Assembly (NCBI GenBank): GCA_937898685.1
Contig: CALEJT010000044.1
Coordinates: 18,466-82,465, forward strand
Reading direction: 5' to 3'
DNA: 64,000 nucleotides
Origin: an uncultured Gammaproteobacteria bacterium
GTDB lineage: Bacteria > Pseudomonadota > Gammaproteobacteria > Pseudomonadales > Pseudohongiellaceae
Part shown: piece after piece, positions 1 through 8,129 of the stretch
How the letters are laid out: each line of letters opens with the position of its first letter
Position numbering within the stretch: position 1 is the stretch's first letter
The notes under the pieces: generated by a model
Seen by the model: only the letters and a program-made list of their open reading frames with translations
What the model was told of the DNA's origin: nothing
The model's database searches: none
Made by a program: the position numbers and the translations under genes

Positions 1-414
1 TACCGCGCCGCACTGTTGTTGCAGGAAAACATCGATAAAGGTGTGATGCAGCCCGACTTCCGCCTGTACGAGTCCCTGGCAAACGCCTACATCGCCGCGC
101 GCGAATTCGAGAAATCGCTGCCGATCCTCGAAAAAGCAGGTGGTCTGGCTGACGATGGATCCATGTTCGTACGTCTCGGTGAAGTGAACCTTCAGCTCGA
201 GAATTGGGAAGCTGCGGCCAATGCCTTCCAGCAAGGTCTGAATAAAGGCGGTCTGCGTGATACGGCGACTCCTCAGATGCTCATGGGTATCGCCTATTAC
301 AACCTGGGTCGTTACAACGACGCTCGCACTTGGTTCCAGCGTTCGCGGTCGTCGGAAAACACCAGGACCACGTCCGATGCCTACTTGCAGTTGATCGAAA
401 GCAAGCAGAACTAA
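1..414 (+). CDS. TPR-repeat protein, C-terminal end (partial)
   Basis: The gene enters from the left edge; the visible 137 codons are open from base 1 and end in TAA. The protein is a series of tetratricopeptide-type helix pairs with the usual small and aromatic spacing (ESLANAY, LGEVNLQL, MGIAYYNLGRY). TPR repeats bind partner proteins. The next gene, 37 bp downstream on the same strand, encodes a TtpC-like ExbB homologue. In several Gammaproteobacteria a TPR protein is encoded with the TonB2-ExbB2-ExbD2-TtpC energy-transduction genes, so a role at the periplasmic side of that complex is inferred. The N-terminus, with any signal peptide, lies outside the window. Confidence 0.8.
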   Translation, partial: YRAALLLQENIDKGVMQPDFRLYESLANAYIAAREFEKSLPILEKAGGLADDGSMFVRLGEVNLQLENWEAAANAFQQGLNKGGLRDTATPQMLMGIAYYNLGRYNDARTWFQRSRSSENTRTTSDAYLQLIESKQN

Positions 415-451
415 TCGAGACCGTCGTATAACCAATTCAGAAGGGCATTCC

Positions 452-1909
452 ATGAAACGTTCTGCATTACTTCTTGTTGCCTCTGTGCTGGTGAGCACGG
501 GCCTCTTCGCTGCCGATCAAGAGGCGGCGGAGCAGTCACAAGCTCAGCAGCAAGCGGCACAGGCGCCTGCTGCTCCTTCCATCACGGCTGATATGCTGCT
601 TCGTGCCATCAACGCACAGCGGGCAGCGGAAGCAGAAATCAACCGCGAAAGGGAGCAGCGCTTCCGTCAGGCGCGTGATGCCAAACGCGCGCAGCTGACG
701 CAGGCACTGCGTGACCGTGATGCGGCCGAAGCTCGCAGTAATGCGCTTGATGCGCAGTACGAGGCGAACGAAGCTCGCATTGCTGAAATCTCGAACCAGT
801 TGCAGGTCAACCAGGGCAACCTGGGTGAGTTGTTCGGTGTAACCCGTCAGGTCGCTGGTGACGTGTCCGGTATGCTGAGCAGCTCTTTGACCAACACTCA
901 AATCGTCCTTCAGCCTGGTCAGGAAAGCCGCATCGACCTGATGCGTCGTCTGGCAGCAGCAACCGAGCTGCCGGATATCAATGACCTCGAAGGTCTGTGG
1001 TACGCCATTCTCGACGAACTCAAGATGAGCGGCGAAGTGGTGCGTTACGAAGTACCGGTGCTTGCAGCAGACGGTGTCACTTCCGAAGTTCGTGAAGTGG
1101 TCCGTGTGGGCAGCTTCCAGGCCTTCGCAAACGGCACTTACCTCGGCTATCAGCCGTCCGAGAACCAGTTCTTCGAACTGGAGCGTCAGCCGGCATCCGA
1201 GCTGGTTCGCATTGCGCGTAACCTGCAGGCGGCCGCTCCTTCCGCAGGCTATCAGACCTCCATCGTCGACCCCTCCAGTGGCGCTCTGATGGGCTTGTAC
1301 GTTCAGCGTCCGAGCTTCATCGAACGTATCGAAGAGGGTGAGGTCGTGGGTTACCTGATCGTGTTCGTGGGTATCCTCGGGGTGGTTCTGGCGGTGTTCC
1401 AGTACCTGTACCTCTTCGTTACCCGCATGATGGTCAGCAGCCAGCTGCGCAACCTGGCCAATCCGAAGCCCAACAACCCGCTGGGTCGTCTGATCCTGAG
1501 TGCCAATGCCACTGGCAAGGCCAACGAATCGCCGGAAGTGGTAGAGCTGCGCATTTCGGACTCGGTATTGCGTGAAATGCCGCGTCTGGAGCGCTTCCAG
1601 TCCTTCCTGCGCCTCGCTGTGGCCGCCGGTCCGCTGCTGGGTCTGATCGGTACCGTTATCGGTATGATCATCACCTTCGAAAGTATCACCGCAGCTGGTG
1701 CCAGCGATCCGAAGCTGATGGCACAGGGTATCGGTCAGGCGATGATCGCAACCGTACTTGGTCTGGGTGTGGCTATCCCGCTCCTCTTCCTCAACAGTGG
1801 TCTCACTGCGATGTCGCGTGGTGTGCTCAACATTCTGGAAGAAGCAGGCACCAACCTGTTGGCTCGTAAGCTGGCGGAGAACGAACACGTTCCGGCTCAC
1901 AAAGCCTGA
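452..1909 (+). CDS. MotA/TolQ/ExbB proton channel family protein, long TtpC-like form
   Basis: 485 aa. A signal peptide (about residues 1-21) is followed by a Gln/Ala-rich coiled coil (about 45-125), a periplasmic domain, a first membrane segment near 299-322, and then the conserved MotA/TolQ/ExbB domain with two more membrane helices near 385-410 and 425-450 (GPLLGLIGTVIGMI, QAMIATVLGLGVAIPL). Ordinary ExbB is about 240 aa; the long form with a signal peptide and coil matches TtpC, needed for TonB2-dependent uptake in Vibrio. It would act in the inner membrane, coupling the proton gradient to outer-membrane receptors. It is the last gene of its operon, since a strong terminator follows. Start: ATG preceded by AGAAGGG. 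Confidence 0.85.
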   Translation: MKRSALLLVASVLVSTGLFAADQEAAEQSQAQQQAAQAPAAPSITADMLLRAINAQRAAEAEINREREQRFRQARDAKRAQLTQALRDRDAAEARSNALDAQYEANEARIAEISNQLQVNQGNLGELFGVTRQVAGDVSGMLSSSLTNTQIVLQPGQESRIDLMRRLAAATELPDINDLEGLWYAILDELKMSGEVVRYEVPVLAADGVTSEVREVVRVGSFQAFANGTYLGYQPSENQFFELERQPASELVRIARNLQAAAPSAGYQTSIVDPSSGALMGLYVQRPSFIERIEEGEVVGYLIVFVGILGVVLAVFQYLYLFVTRMMVSSQLRNLANPKPNNPLGRLILSANATGKANESPEVVELRISDSVLREMPRLERFQSFLRLAVAAGPLLGLIGTVIGMIITFESITAAGASDPKLMAQGIGQAMIATVLGLGVAIPLLFLNSGLTAMSRGVLNILEEAGTNLLARKLAENEHVPAHKA

Positions 1910-1930
1910 TCCTCAGCTGAAGCGAAAACG

Positions 1931-1961
1931 AAAAGAGCGGCCGAAAGGCCGCTCTTTTTTT
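1931..1961 (+). terminator. Rho-independent terminator after the ExbB-like gene
   Basis: A 12-bp perfect stem (1931-1942 with 1947-1958) and a GAAA tetraloop, running into a run of seven T. It ends the plus-strand operon and lies between convergent genes. Confidence 0.9.
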
Positions 1962-2008
1962 GTGCCCGCTTTCTGTCGGGGCTTGGTCATTGGTTGCTTT
2001 CGGGTGAA

Positions 2009-2215
2009 TCAATCGTCCTCGTCTTCATCCTCTTCATCATCGGTCAGCACATCCACGACTGCTCCCGTGGCCTTGATGGGAACAGTTACAGCGGTTGTAA
2101 CCACCGCTACGGTGGTTCCCACTACTGCTCCTGCCACGGTGGCAGCGACGCAACCGCTCAACATGGGTAGGCCGAGCACGAGACAAAACATTCGAACGAA
2201 AGCAAGTTGAGACAT
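2009..2215 (-). CDS. Small lipoprotein with an acidic tail
   Basis: 68 aa from the ATG at 2215. That start places a lipoprotein signal directly at the N-terminus: hydrophobic stretch, then lipobox LSGC with Cys near residue 22. The mature part is a Val/Ala/Thr-rich stretch (AGAVVGTTVAVVTTAV) and ends in DDEEDEDEDD. An in-frame upstream start at 2263 would bury the signal peptide and is less likely. The Gly/Ala/Val pattern recalls short NF-family lipoproteins next to cell-envelope genes, but I cannot assign a named family. Likely anchored in the envelope; function unknown. Confidence 0.6.
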   Translation of the reverse strand: MSQLAFVRMFCLVLGLPMLSGCVAATVAGAVVGTTVAVVTTAVTVPIKATGAVVDVLTDDEEDEDEDD

Positions 2216-2381
2216 GAGAGGTCGCTTGATGACTAGGAATTGTCGGACTCTATAACGCGCCACCGATGAGTCAAGCAGAATGCGCTTCCATTCGTTCCGA
2301 CGCCTTTAGGGGCTAACCGAACCACGCGGTCATCTTATTGCGCAAAGAGCTGTGGTAAGGTGCCCCGCTTGGAGGGGGATC

Positions 2382-3197
2382 ATGACAAAACAAATACCAA
2401 GATCTGTGATTCCGGCACTGTGCCTTGCGCTCGCGCTCCCCATATCGACGAATGCTGCGGAGCCAACTCTGCCTGATTGGAGTGGCGTCTGGGCGATGGA
2501 AGGGGGAACGGTTTTCGATCAGGCCACCAAGACTGGCGAGGGCGGAACCACGACCCCAGGTGTGCGTGAACATCCTCCCTACAACGCCGAGTATGAGGCC
2601 CGTTATCAGAGGAATCTCGCGCTACGCGATCAGGGCATTCTGCCCGACCCCAATTCACTGTGCGGCATTCCGACGGGATTCCCTCGCATCTTCAATCTGC
2701 CTGACGTTTACGAATTCGCGGTGACACCCAAGCAGGTCTGGGTGATCGCTGAGAACGGTCCCAACGTGATGCGCATCTATACCGATGGTCGGGATCATCC
2801 ACCACCGGAAGATCGTTGGCCGACGCATACGGGCGATTCGGTTGGGCACTGGGAGGGAGAAACGTTGGTCTTCACCACGGTGAGTCTGCATAGTTCCGAG
2901 AGCGGTCGTACCTTGGTGGATCGCACTGGGCTCATTCTCAGTGAGGCGGCACACGCCACCACGCGCATGCGTATCAACGCGCAGGGTCAGATGGAAGTGG
3001 AGATGACCATCGAGGATCCGCTTGCGCTAACCGCACCGTGGGTGGTCGTGAAACGATTCAATCGTCTCGAGCCCGGTACGCGTGCCTACGATTACGCCTG
3101 TAACGAAAACAACCGCAATCCCATCGATGAAGAAACCGGTTGGACCTACACCATCGGTCCGGATGGACGGATCATGGACAAGCTGGAGGGGCAATGA
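2382..3197 (+). CDS. Secreted GHWEGDTLV-family protein of unknown function (copy 1)
   Basis: 271 aa from the ATG at 2382, which has a strong GGAGGGGG ribosome site; an upstream in-frame GTG would put the signal peptide internally. Signal peptide about residues 1-24 (cleavage near NAA/EP). The body carries the family signature VGHWEGETLV, a DGRxHPP segment before it and a late Cys-containing YACNENNR segment. Three other copies are in this window (3655, 40805, 41764). Such proteins are common in Proteobacteria and Acidobacteria but I know of no experimental function. The next gene starts 1 bp after this one stops, so the two are probably translated together and act in the periplasm. Confidence 0.8.
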   Translation: MTKQIPRSVIPALCLALALPISTNAAEPTLPDWSGVWAMEGGTVFDQATKTGEGGTTTPGVREHPPYNAEYEARYQRNLALRDQGILPDPNSLCGIPTGFPRIFNLPDVYEFAVTPKQVWVIAENGPNVMRIYTDGRDHPPPEDRWPTHTGDSVGHWEGETLVFTTVSLHSSESGRTLVDRTGLILSEAAHATTRMRINAQGQMEVEMTIEDPLALTAPWVVVKRFNRLEPGTRAYDYACNENNRNPIDEETGWTYTIGPDGRIMDKLEGQ

Positions 3198-3198
3198 C

Positions 3199-3579
3199 AT
3201 GCGTCATGAAAAATTCCTCACTGTTCTCGCTGCGGGCGCCATGGTGCTTTGGGCAGGTCTGGGCACTGCTCATCACTCCGACGCCATGTTCGACAGAGAT
3301 ACGACGCTCGAGTTGAGCGGCACCGTCAAGGAGTTTCAGTTCACAAATCCTCACACCTGGCTACAGGTGATGGTTCCCAATGAGCAAGGCGAAGAGGTTG
3401 AATGGAGCCTGGAATGGGGCAGCCCCAACCAGTTGGGCCGTCAAGGCATTCGGCCTTCCACCTTCCCGGCAGGAAGCAAAGTGGTCGTGCGCACGAATCC
3501 GATGCGAGATGGCACTCCGGGTGGTGCCTTCATCGGCGCGATGTTGGCCGACGGTAAAACGGTGGGTCGCTGGGACTGA
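3199..3579 (+). CDS. DUF6152-like small secreted protein (copy 1)
   Basis: 126 aa from the ATG at 3199, whose GGAGGGG site lies in the end of the previous gene. Signal peptide residues 1-24; predicted cleavage after GTA leaves a mature protein beginning His25-His26. Conserved features are the FD element, GxVxxF and an NPH motif (His52). The mature chain is about 100 residues and probably all beta. Two relatives are at 32090 and 40398. It sits between two GHWEGDTLV-family genes. Function is not established; the N-terminal His pair is discussed in the findings. Assignment to DUF6152 is from memory of the family pattern. Confidence 0.75.
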   Translation: MRHEKFLTVLAAGAMVLWAGLGTAHHSDAMFDRDTTLELSGTVKEFQFTNPHTWLQVMVPNEQGEEVEWSLEWGSPNQLGRQGIRPSTFPAGSKVVVRTNPMRDGTPGGAFIGAMLADGKTVGRWD

Positions 3580-3654
3580 GTAGAGTTCTCCAAATCGATC
3601 AAAATAAGTTAAAAAGAACCGTTCATTCATTATCTACTGCAGAAGGGGATCGAC

Positions 3655-4458
3655 ATGAAATCCGTACTTCAATCTGGCAAGGTGAAGAAGTTGCGCCAGC
3701 TCGTGATGCTGGCCATCGTAGCCACTGCTGGTATCGCCACCGCGGCAGAGGAGAACGCTCCGCGTACGCCAACGCCGCGTCTGCCTGACGGTACGGTGGA
3801 TCTCGGTGGCAATGGTGTGTGGAACTTGCCATACATCACCAACTTCGCTGCCACGATGGATGGCTATGAAGACGGCGTGCGTCCGCCGTTCTTGCCCTGG
3901 ACGCAAGCCATGTGGGAGTACAACCGCGCCAACCAGGTGAAGTACGACCCGGAAGGTTTCTGTCTGCCGCCTGGTGGACCGCGTTCGATGGGCACCCCGT
4001 ATCCCGCAGAAATCATCCAGGACCGTGACCGCATCATCATCATCTTCGAGGGTGGTGGTCACGTCTGGCGTGAAATCCATATGGACGGCCGCTCGCATCC
4101 GGAGAATGTGAACCCGACCTATTTCGGTCACTCCATCGGCCGCTGGGAAGGCGACACTCTCGTGGTCGACACCATCGGCTACAACGAGAAGACCTGGCTG
4201 GATTTCGGTGGCCACATGCATACGGAGCAGCTGCATACCATCGAATACTTCTCTCGTCCCTACAAGGAAGTGCTGCACTATGAAGCAGTGATCGATGATC
4301 CGGGGGCGTACAGCGAGCCCTGGCGCGTGAAATGGGACATCAACTGGATCGAAGGACAGGAACTGCAGGACTACATCTGTCAGGAGAACAACAAGTTCCT
4401 CATCGACCTGCATGATGACTTGGGGCAGCCGTTCTTCGAAAAGACTGCGGGCCTCTAA
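3655..4458 (+). CDS. Secreted GHWEGDTLV-family protein of unknown function (copy 2)
   Basis: 267 aa. Start ATG preceded by AGAAGGGGA. Signal peptide about residues 1-30 (cleavage near ATA/AEE). Family landmarks in order: GVWNLPY, CLPPGGPR, EIHMDGRSHP, then GRWEGDTLVVDT, and a C-terminal YICQENN. The pattern of one Cys in CLPPGG and one near the C-terminus resembles copy 1, so a structural disulfide is possible. It follows copy 1 and the DUF6152-like gene at 75 bp and ends at a strong terminator, so the three genes look like one transcription unit. No enzymatic activity is known to me. Confidence 0.8.
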   Translation: MKSVLQSGKVKKLRQLVMLAIVATAGIATAAEENAPRTPTPRLPDGTVDLGGNGVWNLPYITNFAATMDGYEDGVRPPFLPWTQAMWEYNRANQVKYDPEGFCLPPGGPRSMGTPYPAEIIQDRDRIIIIFEGGGHVWREIHMDGRSHPENVNPTYFGHSIGRWEGDTLVVDTIGYNEKTWLDFGGHMHTEQLHTIEYFSRPYKEVLHYEAVIDDPGAYSEPWRVKWDINWIEGQELQDYICQENNKFLIDLHDDLGQPFFEKTAGL

Positions 4459-4475
4459 TCTATTGCGCTCAAAAG

Positions 4476-4502
4476 AAAAACCCGGCCTAGACCGGGTTTT
4501 TT
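4476..4502. terminator. Bidirectional Rho-independent terminator
   Basis: A 10-bp stem (4476-4485 with 4492-4501) flanked by A- and T-runs. It serves the plus-strand cluster and the convergent minus-strand SIMPL gene. Confidence 0.85.
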
Positions 4503-4524
4503 GTTTTCCGTCCAGATAATCGGC

Positions 4525-5256
4525 TCAGGGCGACAGCACGGCACGTGCGGAAAGATTCACGGTGATTTGCGTCTTGCCCGGCTCGGCCACGGGAGCCGCC
4601 ATGTCGGAAGCCCTGGCAGCCATCGCGAGTTCCCCGTAATAGGGCCTGAAGTTCGGACTGTCGTTCAACGTCACTTCCACGAGTTCGGCGCGACCCTTGC
4701 CCAAGGTGCGAGCCGCAGCTTCGGCGCGCTGCTGCAAGTTGCTCAACGCCTGCGCCGTCAGCTCGGCCGTGACTTCTTCATAGCGTTCATTGGAAAGGGA
4801 GTAATAAAGCCCAGACATGGTGAGTCCCAAGGCCTGCAATTGACCAGCCAGGTCCAGCAGAGCCTCACTATCGGTGCTGCTGAGCTGCACGCTTTGTTGC
4901 ACGCGCCAGATCGGGTTGTTGACGTCGGTTCGGCTTGGATTTTCGGTTTCGACGATGTAGGCCTGATAGCGCGAAGTATTGCTCTCGATGTTGCTGGCAC
5001 TCCTGACGAGTTCGAGCGCTTTCGTCATGGTGGTGTTGAGTTCGTCCTGCAGCTTGGTGCGATCGCGCCCTTGCGTCACGAAACTCAAGGTTGCATTCAG
5101 GGTGTCCTGATTGACCTCGGTCTGATCGGTGGTGTTGAGGTTCAGCACCAACTGGCCGCTTTGCAGATTGTCGAGATTGAATTGGTTCTGAGCCGCGAGC
5201 GGCAGCGCGAACAGGGCGGGGAGTAGAAAGGTGCACAAAGAACGCAGAGGCTTCAT
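4525..5256 (-). CDS. SIMPL (DUF541) domain periplasmic protein
   Basis: 243 aa with a signal peptide of about 21 residues (LPLAAQ). The rest fits the SIMPL/DUF541 family: an initial beta segment (LVLNLNTTDQTEVNQD), a long helical middle where the family normally has a KALELVRS-type helix, a repeated-strand section (IWRVQQSVQLSS), the AQALSNLQQRAEAAARTLG helix and a C-terminal TQITVNLSARAVL strand. Family members such as E. coli YggE are linked to oxidative-stress tolerance, with unclear mechanism. Start: ATG with GGAG 9 bp upstream. It is monocistronic between the terminator at 4476 and the hairpin at 5361. Confidence 0.8.
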   Translation of the reverse strand: MKPLRSLCTFLLPALFALPLAAQNQFNLDNLQSGQLVLNLNTTDQTEVNQDTLNATLSFVTQGRDRTKLQDELNTTMTKALELVRSASNIESNTSRYQAYIVETENPSRTDVNNPIWRVQQSVQLSSTDSEALLDLAGQLQALGLTMSGLYYSLSNERYEEVTAELTAQALSNLQQRAEAAARTLGKGRAELVEVTLNDSPNFRPYYGELAMAARASDMAAPVAEPGKTQITVNLSARAVLSP

Positions 5257-5360
5257 AAGCGATCTCCGATGATGAAGTGGCTTGAGTGTAGTGGTGGGAG
5301 GCAGAAAAATCTGCCGTGGTGTTCAGGCAATTGGTTGTGTTTATGTAACTCTGCAAACGA

Positions 5361-5384
5361 AAACGCCGGCAAAAGCCGGCGTTT
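5361..5384 (-). terminator. Terminator hairpin after the triheme cytochrome gene
   Basis: A 10-bp perfect stem (5361-5370 with 5375-5384) with an AAAA/TTTT loop lies just past the stop of the minus-strand cytochrome gene. The downstream T-tract on the minus strand is short (TTT then TCGTTT). Confidence 0.6.
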
Positions 5385-5403
5385 CGTCGAGAGGAACAGA
5401 GCC

Positions 5404-6753
5404 TCACTTCATGCGCAATATCAGGATGTCGTCGTTCCTGGTCGGGTCGGTGGCGGCGCGGATCTCGGCGACCTGCGACGCGCTGACGGTGGACGCCTTG
5501 TTGCCCCAGCTGCTGCGGATGAAGGTCAGGACATCGGCGATTTCCTGGTCGCTCAGAAGCTGGCGGAAGTAGGGCATGTCGTTCACGTCAGGCCCTTGCT
5601 CCGGCGCTACGACGCGCAGAGAGCCGTTGAGGGTGAGGTTGATCAGCGAGCTTGGGTCGGGGTCCATCACCACCGGGTTGCCGGCCAAGGGCGGTTGATA
5701 GGGGTAGTAGCCAGCGCCGCTGGTGACGTGACAGCTGGAGCAGTATTCGTAGTAGACGCGTGCGCCCGGCGTACCGAAGTCCATGTTCACCAACTGCTGC
5801 GTGGCCGTATCGTCGTAGGCGTAAGGCGTGGCGTTGCGCTCATTCACCGCCGGCAGCGATTTCAGATACACGGCCATGCCCTGCAGGTCATCGGCGCTGA
5901 AGTGGGCGGTGGAGTTGTTGACCACCTCCACCATGGTGCCGAAGGCCGTACCGAAGCGGTTGTGGCCGGTTTTCAGGAATTCCACTACGTCCGCTTCGCT
6001 CCAGCGGCCGAGGCCGGAGTTGATGTCGCCGACGAGGCTGGAAGCGTACCAATGATCCAGCTCGGCGCCGGACAGGAAGGCGCTGCCGCTTTCATCCAAG
6101 GCCTTTTCCTGCATCAGGAGACCGCGCGGCGTATGGCAGGCGCCACAGTGGCCGAGACCCTGAATCAGGTAGGCACCACGGTTCCAGAGATCGCTCTGTT
6201 CCGGGTTGGGGGTATAGGGATCGGTGTCGAGTGTGAGCAGGTTCCAAATGGCGAGCGGCCAGCGCGCGCTCTTGATGCCGGTGATCTCCGAGGGCTGGTT
6301 GGGCACGGCGGCCGGCTCTACTTCGTTCATCAGAAAGTCATACAGCGCCCGCATGTCCTGTTCCGACATCTTGGCATAGGACGGATAGGGCATGGCGGGA
6401 TAGAGACGATGACCGTCGCGTGCCACGCCCGTGCGCATCACACGGTCGAATTCCTCGAAGGTGTACTGGCCGATGCCGTGGGTCGGATCGGGCGTTATGT
6501 TGGTGGTGTAGATGGCGCCCAGCATGGGGACGGCCATTTTCAGACCGCCCGACAGCGGCGGGGCATCCGGGATGCTGTGACAAGCCACACAGTTGCCGAG
6601 GCGCGCCACGTACTCACCGTGGGACATGCCGGCCGCCTGCGCCTGTGCTGCGCTGTCGGTGGCAAAGGTGCTTGGCGTGCTGACGGTCTCGGCTCCGCAG
6701 CCGGCGAGGAGTCCGGTCACAAGCAGGGCAAGGATTGTTTTGTTCGCAGGCAT
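5404..6753 (-). CDS. Triheme cytochrome c lipoprotein (alcohol dehydrogenase cytochrome subunit type)
   Basis: 449 aa from the ATG at 6753, which has a GGGGG site; an upstream in-frame start would displace the lipobox. Lipoprotein signal with lipobox LAGC (Cys19). Three heme c sites: CVACH (55-59), CGACH (203-207) and CSSCH (338-342). Length and three-heme layout match the cytochrome subunit of membrane-bound quinohemoprotein alcohol, gluconate or sorbitol dehydrogenases, which passes electrons from a periplasmic dehydrogenase to ubiquinone or an oxidase. No dehydrogenase subunit lies next to it. The heme-less PQQ dehydrogenase at 45052 is one possible partner, but that is inference. Confidence 0.85.
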   Translation of the reverse strand: MPANKTILALLVTGLLAGCGAETVSTPSTFATDSAAQAQAAGMSHGEYVARLGNCVACHSIPDAPPLSGGLKMAVPMLGAIYTTNITPDPTHGIGQYTFEEFDRVMRTGVARDGHRLYPAMPYPSYAKMSEQDMRALYDFLMNEVEPAAVPNQPSEITGIKSARWPLAIWNLLTLDTDPYTPNPEQSDLWNRGAYLIQGLGHCGACHTPRGLLMQEKALDESGSAFLSGAELDHWYASSLVGDINSGLGRWSEADVVEFLKTGHNRFGTAFGTMVEVVNNSTAHFSADDLQGMAVYLKSLPAVNERNATPYAYDDTATQQLVNMDFGTPGARVYYEYCSSCHVTSGAGYYPYQPPLAGNPVVMDPDPSSLINLTLNGSLRVVAPEQGPDVNDMPYFRQLLSDQEIADVLTFIRSSWGNKASTVSASQVAEIRAATDPTRNDDILILRMK

Positions 6754-6874
6754 GTAACCCCCTTTTCTTGTTATGTGAGACTGCTCGGCACGGCAGAGTC
6801 GGCAGTTAGGCGCGCAGGGTAGCAAAGGGAAAAACGCTTGCCTATCGCAGCAGAGCTCGTGCCTCTGTTTCGAA

Positions 6875-7345
6875 TCAGTGCAGGTATTCCTGTGGCACCG
6901 GGACCTCTTCCAGCCCCCACCCGGTTTGCGGCAGGTTCTGCTCCAGCAGGTTGTAGAGCAGATACAGCATCTGTTTGCCGAGTGTGAGATACAGACCCTC
7001 GCCCTCGCGCGGCAGGAACTGCAGCTTGGTGAGGTTGTCCGCGGCGAAACTGTAGTTGAGGCGGTAGGCCAGGATGCCGTCCGCGCCCAGGGGCAGGGCG
7101 GATGCCGGTTGTTCCCGATACGGGTTGTCGAAGGCTCCTCCCTTTAACTGGGCCACCGTTGCCGGGTTGGAGGCCAGTTCGCCCTGACCTCCCAGCATCG
7201 TCATCCGCTCGCGCAGGACTTTCAGCAGCAAAACGGTGAAACGGCGCGTGAGCCAGACCCGGTACTCGGTATCATCGTCTTCCCGCGCCTTGAGCAGTAG
7301 ACGATCTTGCTCTGCGCTGTAGGAAAGGTTGATTTGTTGCAGCAT
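6875..7345 (-). CDS. Conserved hypothetical protein, about 156 aa
   Basis: From the ATG at 7345 (a GTG at 7357 is the alternative; neither has a clear ribosome site). The sequence is soluble, with a QQINLSYSAEQDRLLLKA start, a WLTRRF motif and a C-terminal leucine-rich helix (LTLGKQMLYLLYNLLEQ). There is no signal peptide or metal motif. I recognise the general pattern from uncharacterised gammaproteobacterial proteins but cannot name a function. It stands alone between a divergent gene and the cytochrome gene. Confidence 0.6.
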   Translation of the reverse strand: MLQQINLSYSAEQDRLLLKAREDDDTEYRVWLTRRFTVLLLKVLRERMTMLGGQGELASNPATVAQLKGGAFDNPYREQPASALPLGADGILAYRLNYSFAADNLTKLQFLPREGEGLYLTLGKQMLYLLYNLLEQNLPQTGWGLEEVPVPQEYLH

Positions 7346-7643
7346 GGTCGACGTCACGAAAGCAGGGCGCGAAGTGTGCAGCGCTTTGCGGTGAGGCGCA
7401 AGAAAACCCTACGAGAACGATGGTTTATTGGTCTGCCGTTTGCCCTCATCGTTTCCTGAAAGACGTCGCAACTTGGAGCTCATTGGCTGAGGATGGGCTG
7501 CAATTCGTGGAGCTTGATAGCATAATGCCCGGCTCGAATTCGGTGCGGACGCCCCATGGCGGCACCATGCGGTGAAAAAAGTGCTTTCCTTGTGTTCCAG
7601 TGTTGGGCTTCAGGTAGCGGCTTGAAGTAACAGCCGAGGTGTT
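7346..7643. other. Intergenic region, about 300 bp
   Basis: Divergent spacer between the hypothetical gene and the DUF3429 gene. A CATAAT at 7521-7526 could be a -10 box for the plus strand, but its -35 position (CTGCAA) is poor. No RNA gene, repeat or clear hairpin seen. Confidence 0.4.
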
Positions 7644-8084
7644 ATGAAACTTTTCAATCAGAAGCAGTTGGCCATGACCTTGACGGGTTTGGGAGCGATT
7701 CCCCTCATCGTGGGAGGGCTCCTGGTCGTTGCCGACGCAAAGCTCGAAGTGTTGCCTGCCGAGCCGGCATTGGTATTGCATATCTATGCAGCGATCATCG
7801 CGGCGTTCGTCGCCGGCATGCACTGGGGCATCCATTTCTGCAAACGCACCAACGATAGTGTCTATCTGCTGAGCAGCATCTGCGCCTTGCTACTGTGGCT
7901 CAGCTTTCTATGGGCGGGCGAGGCCTTGGGCTTTGGCCTGGTGCTGATCGGTTTCGTCATGCTCTGGCTCGAGGAATATCGACTCAGTCAACAGCGTGTC
8001 ACCACGGTGTGGTTCTGGCAGATCCGCAACATGGTGAGTGCCGTCGCGGTGTTGAGTTTGCTGCTGGCCATCGTCGGCAGCTGA
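7644..8084 (+). CDS. DUF3429 family inner-membrane protein
   Basis: 146 aa with four to five hydrophobic segments (about 10-31, 42-60, 73-90, 93-107 and 127-145) and conserved DUF3429 features: an AIPLIVGG-type first helix, then the GMHWGIH motif after the second. The family is widespread in Proteobacteria and its function is unknown. Start: ATG preceded by GAGGTGTT. The following gene begins 45 bp later on the same strand but encodes an unrelated enzyme, so joint transcription is possible but not supported by function. Confidence 0.75.
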   Translation: MKLFNQKQLAMTLTGLGAIPLIVGGLLVVADAKLEVLPAEPALVLHIYAAIIAAFVAGMHWGIHFCKRTNDSVYLLSSICALLLWLSFLWAGEALGFGLVLIGFVMLWLEEYRLSQQRVTTVWFWQIRNMVSAVAVLSLLLAIVGS

Positions 8085-8129
8085 CGATCCTTCTCAATCC
8101 CATTGAATTGAATCGAAGAGGGACATTCG

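Noticed and set aside
5269..6822. A 517-codon open frame on the plus strand opposite the triheme cytochrome gene
   Set aside because: It has no family similarity, and the antisense gene shows three heme motifs and a lipobox.
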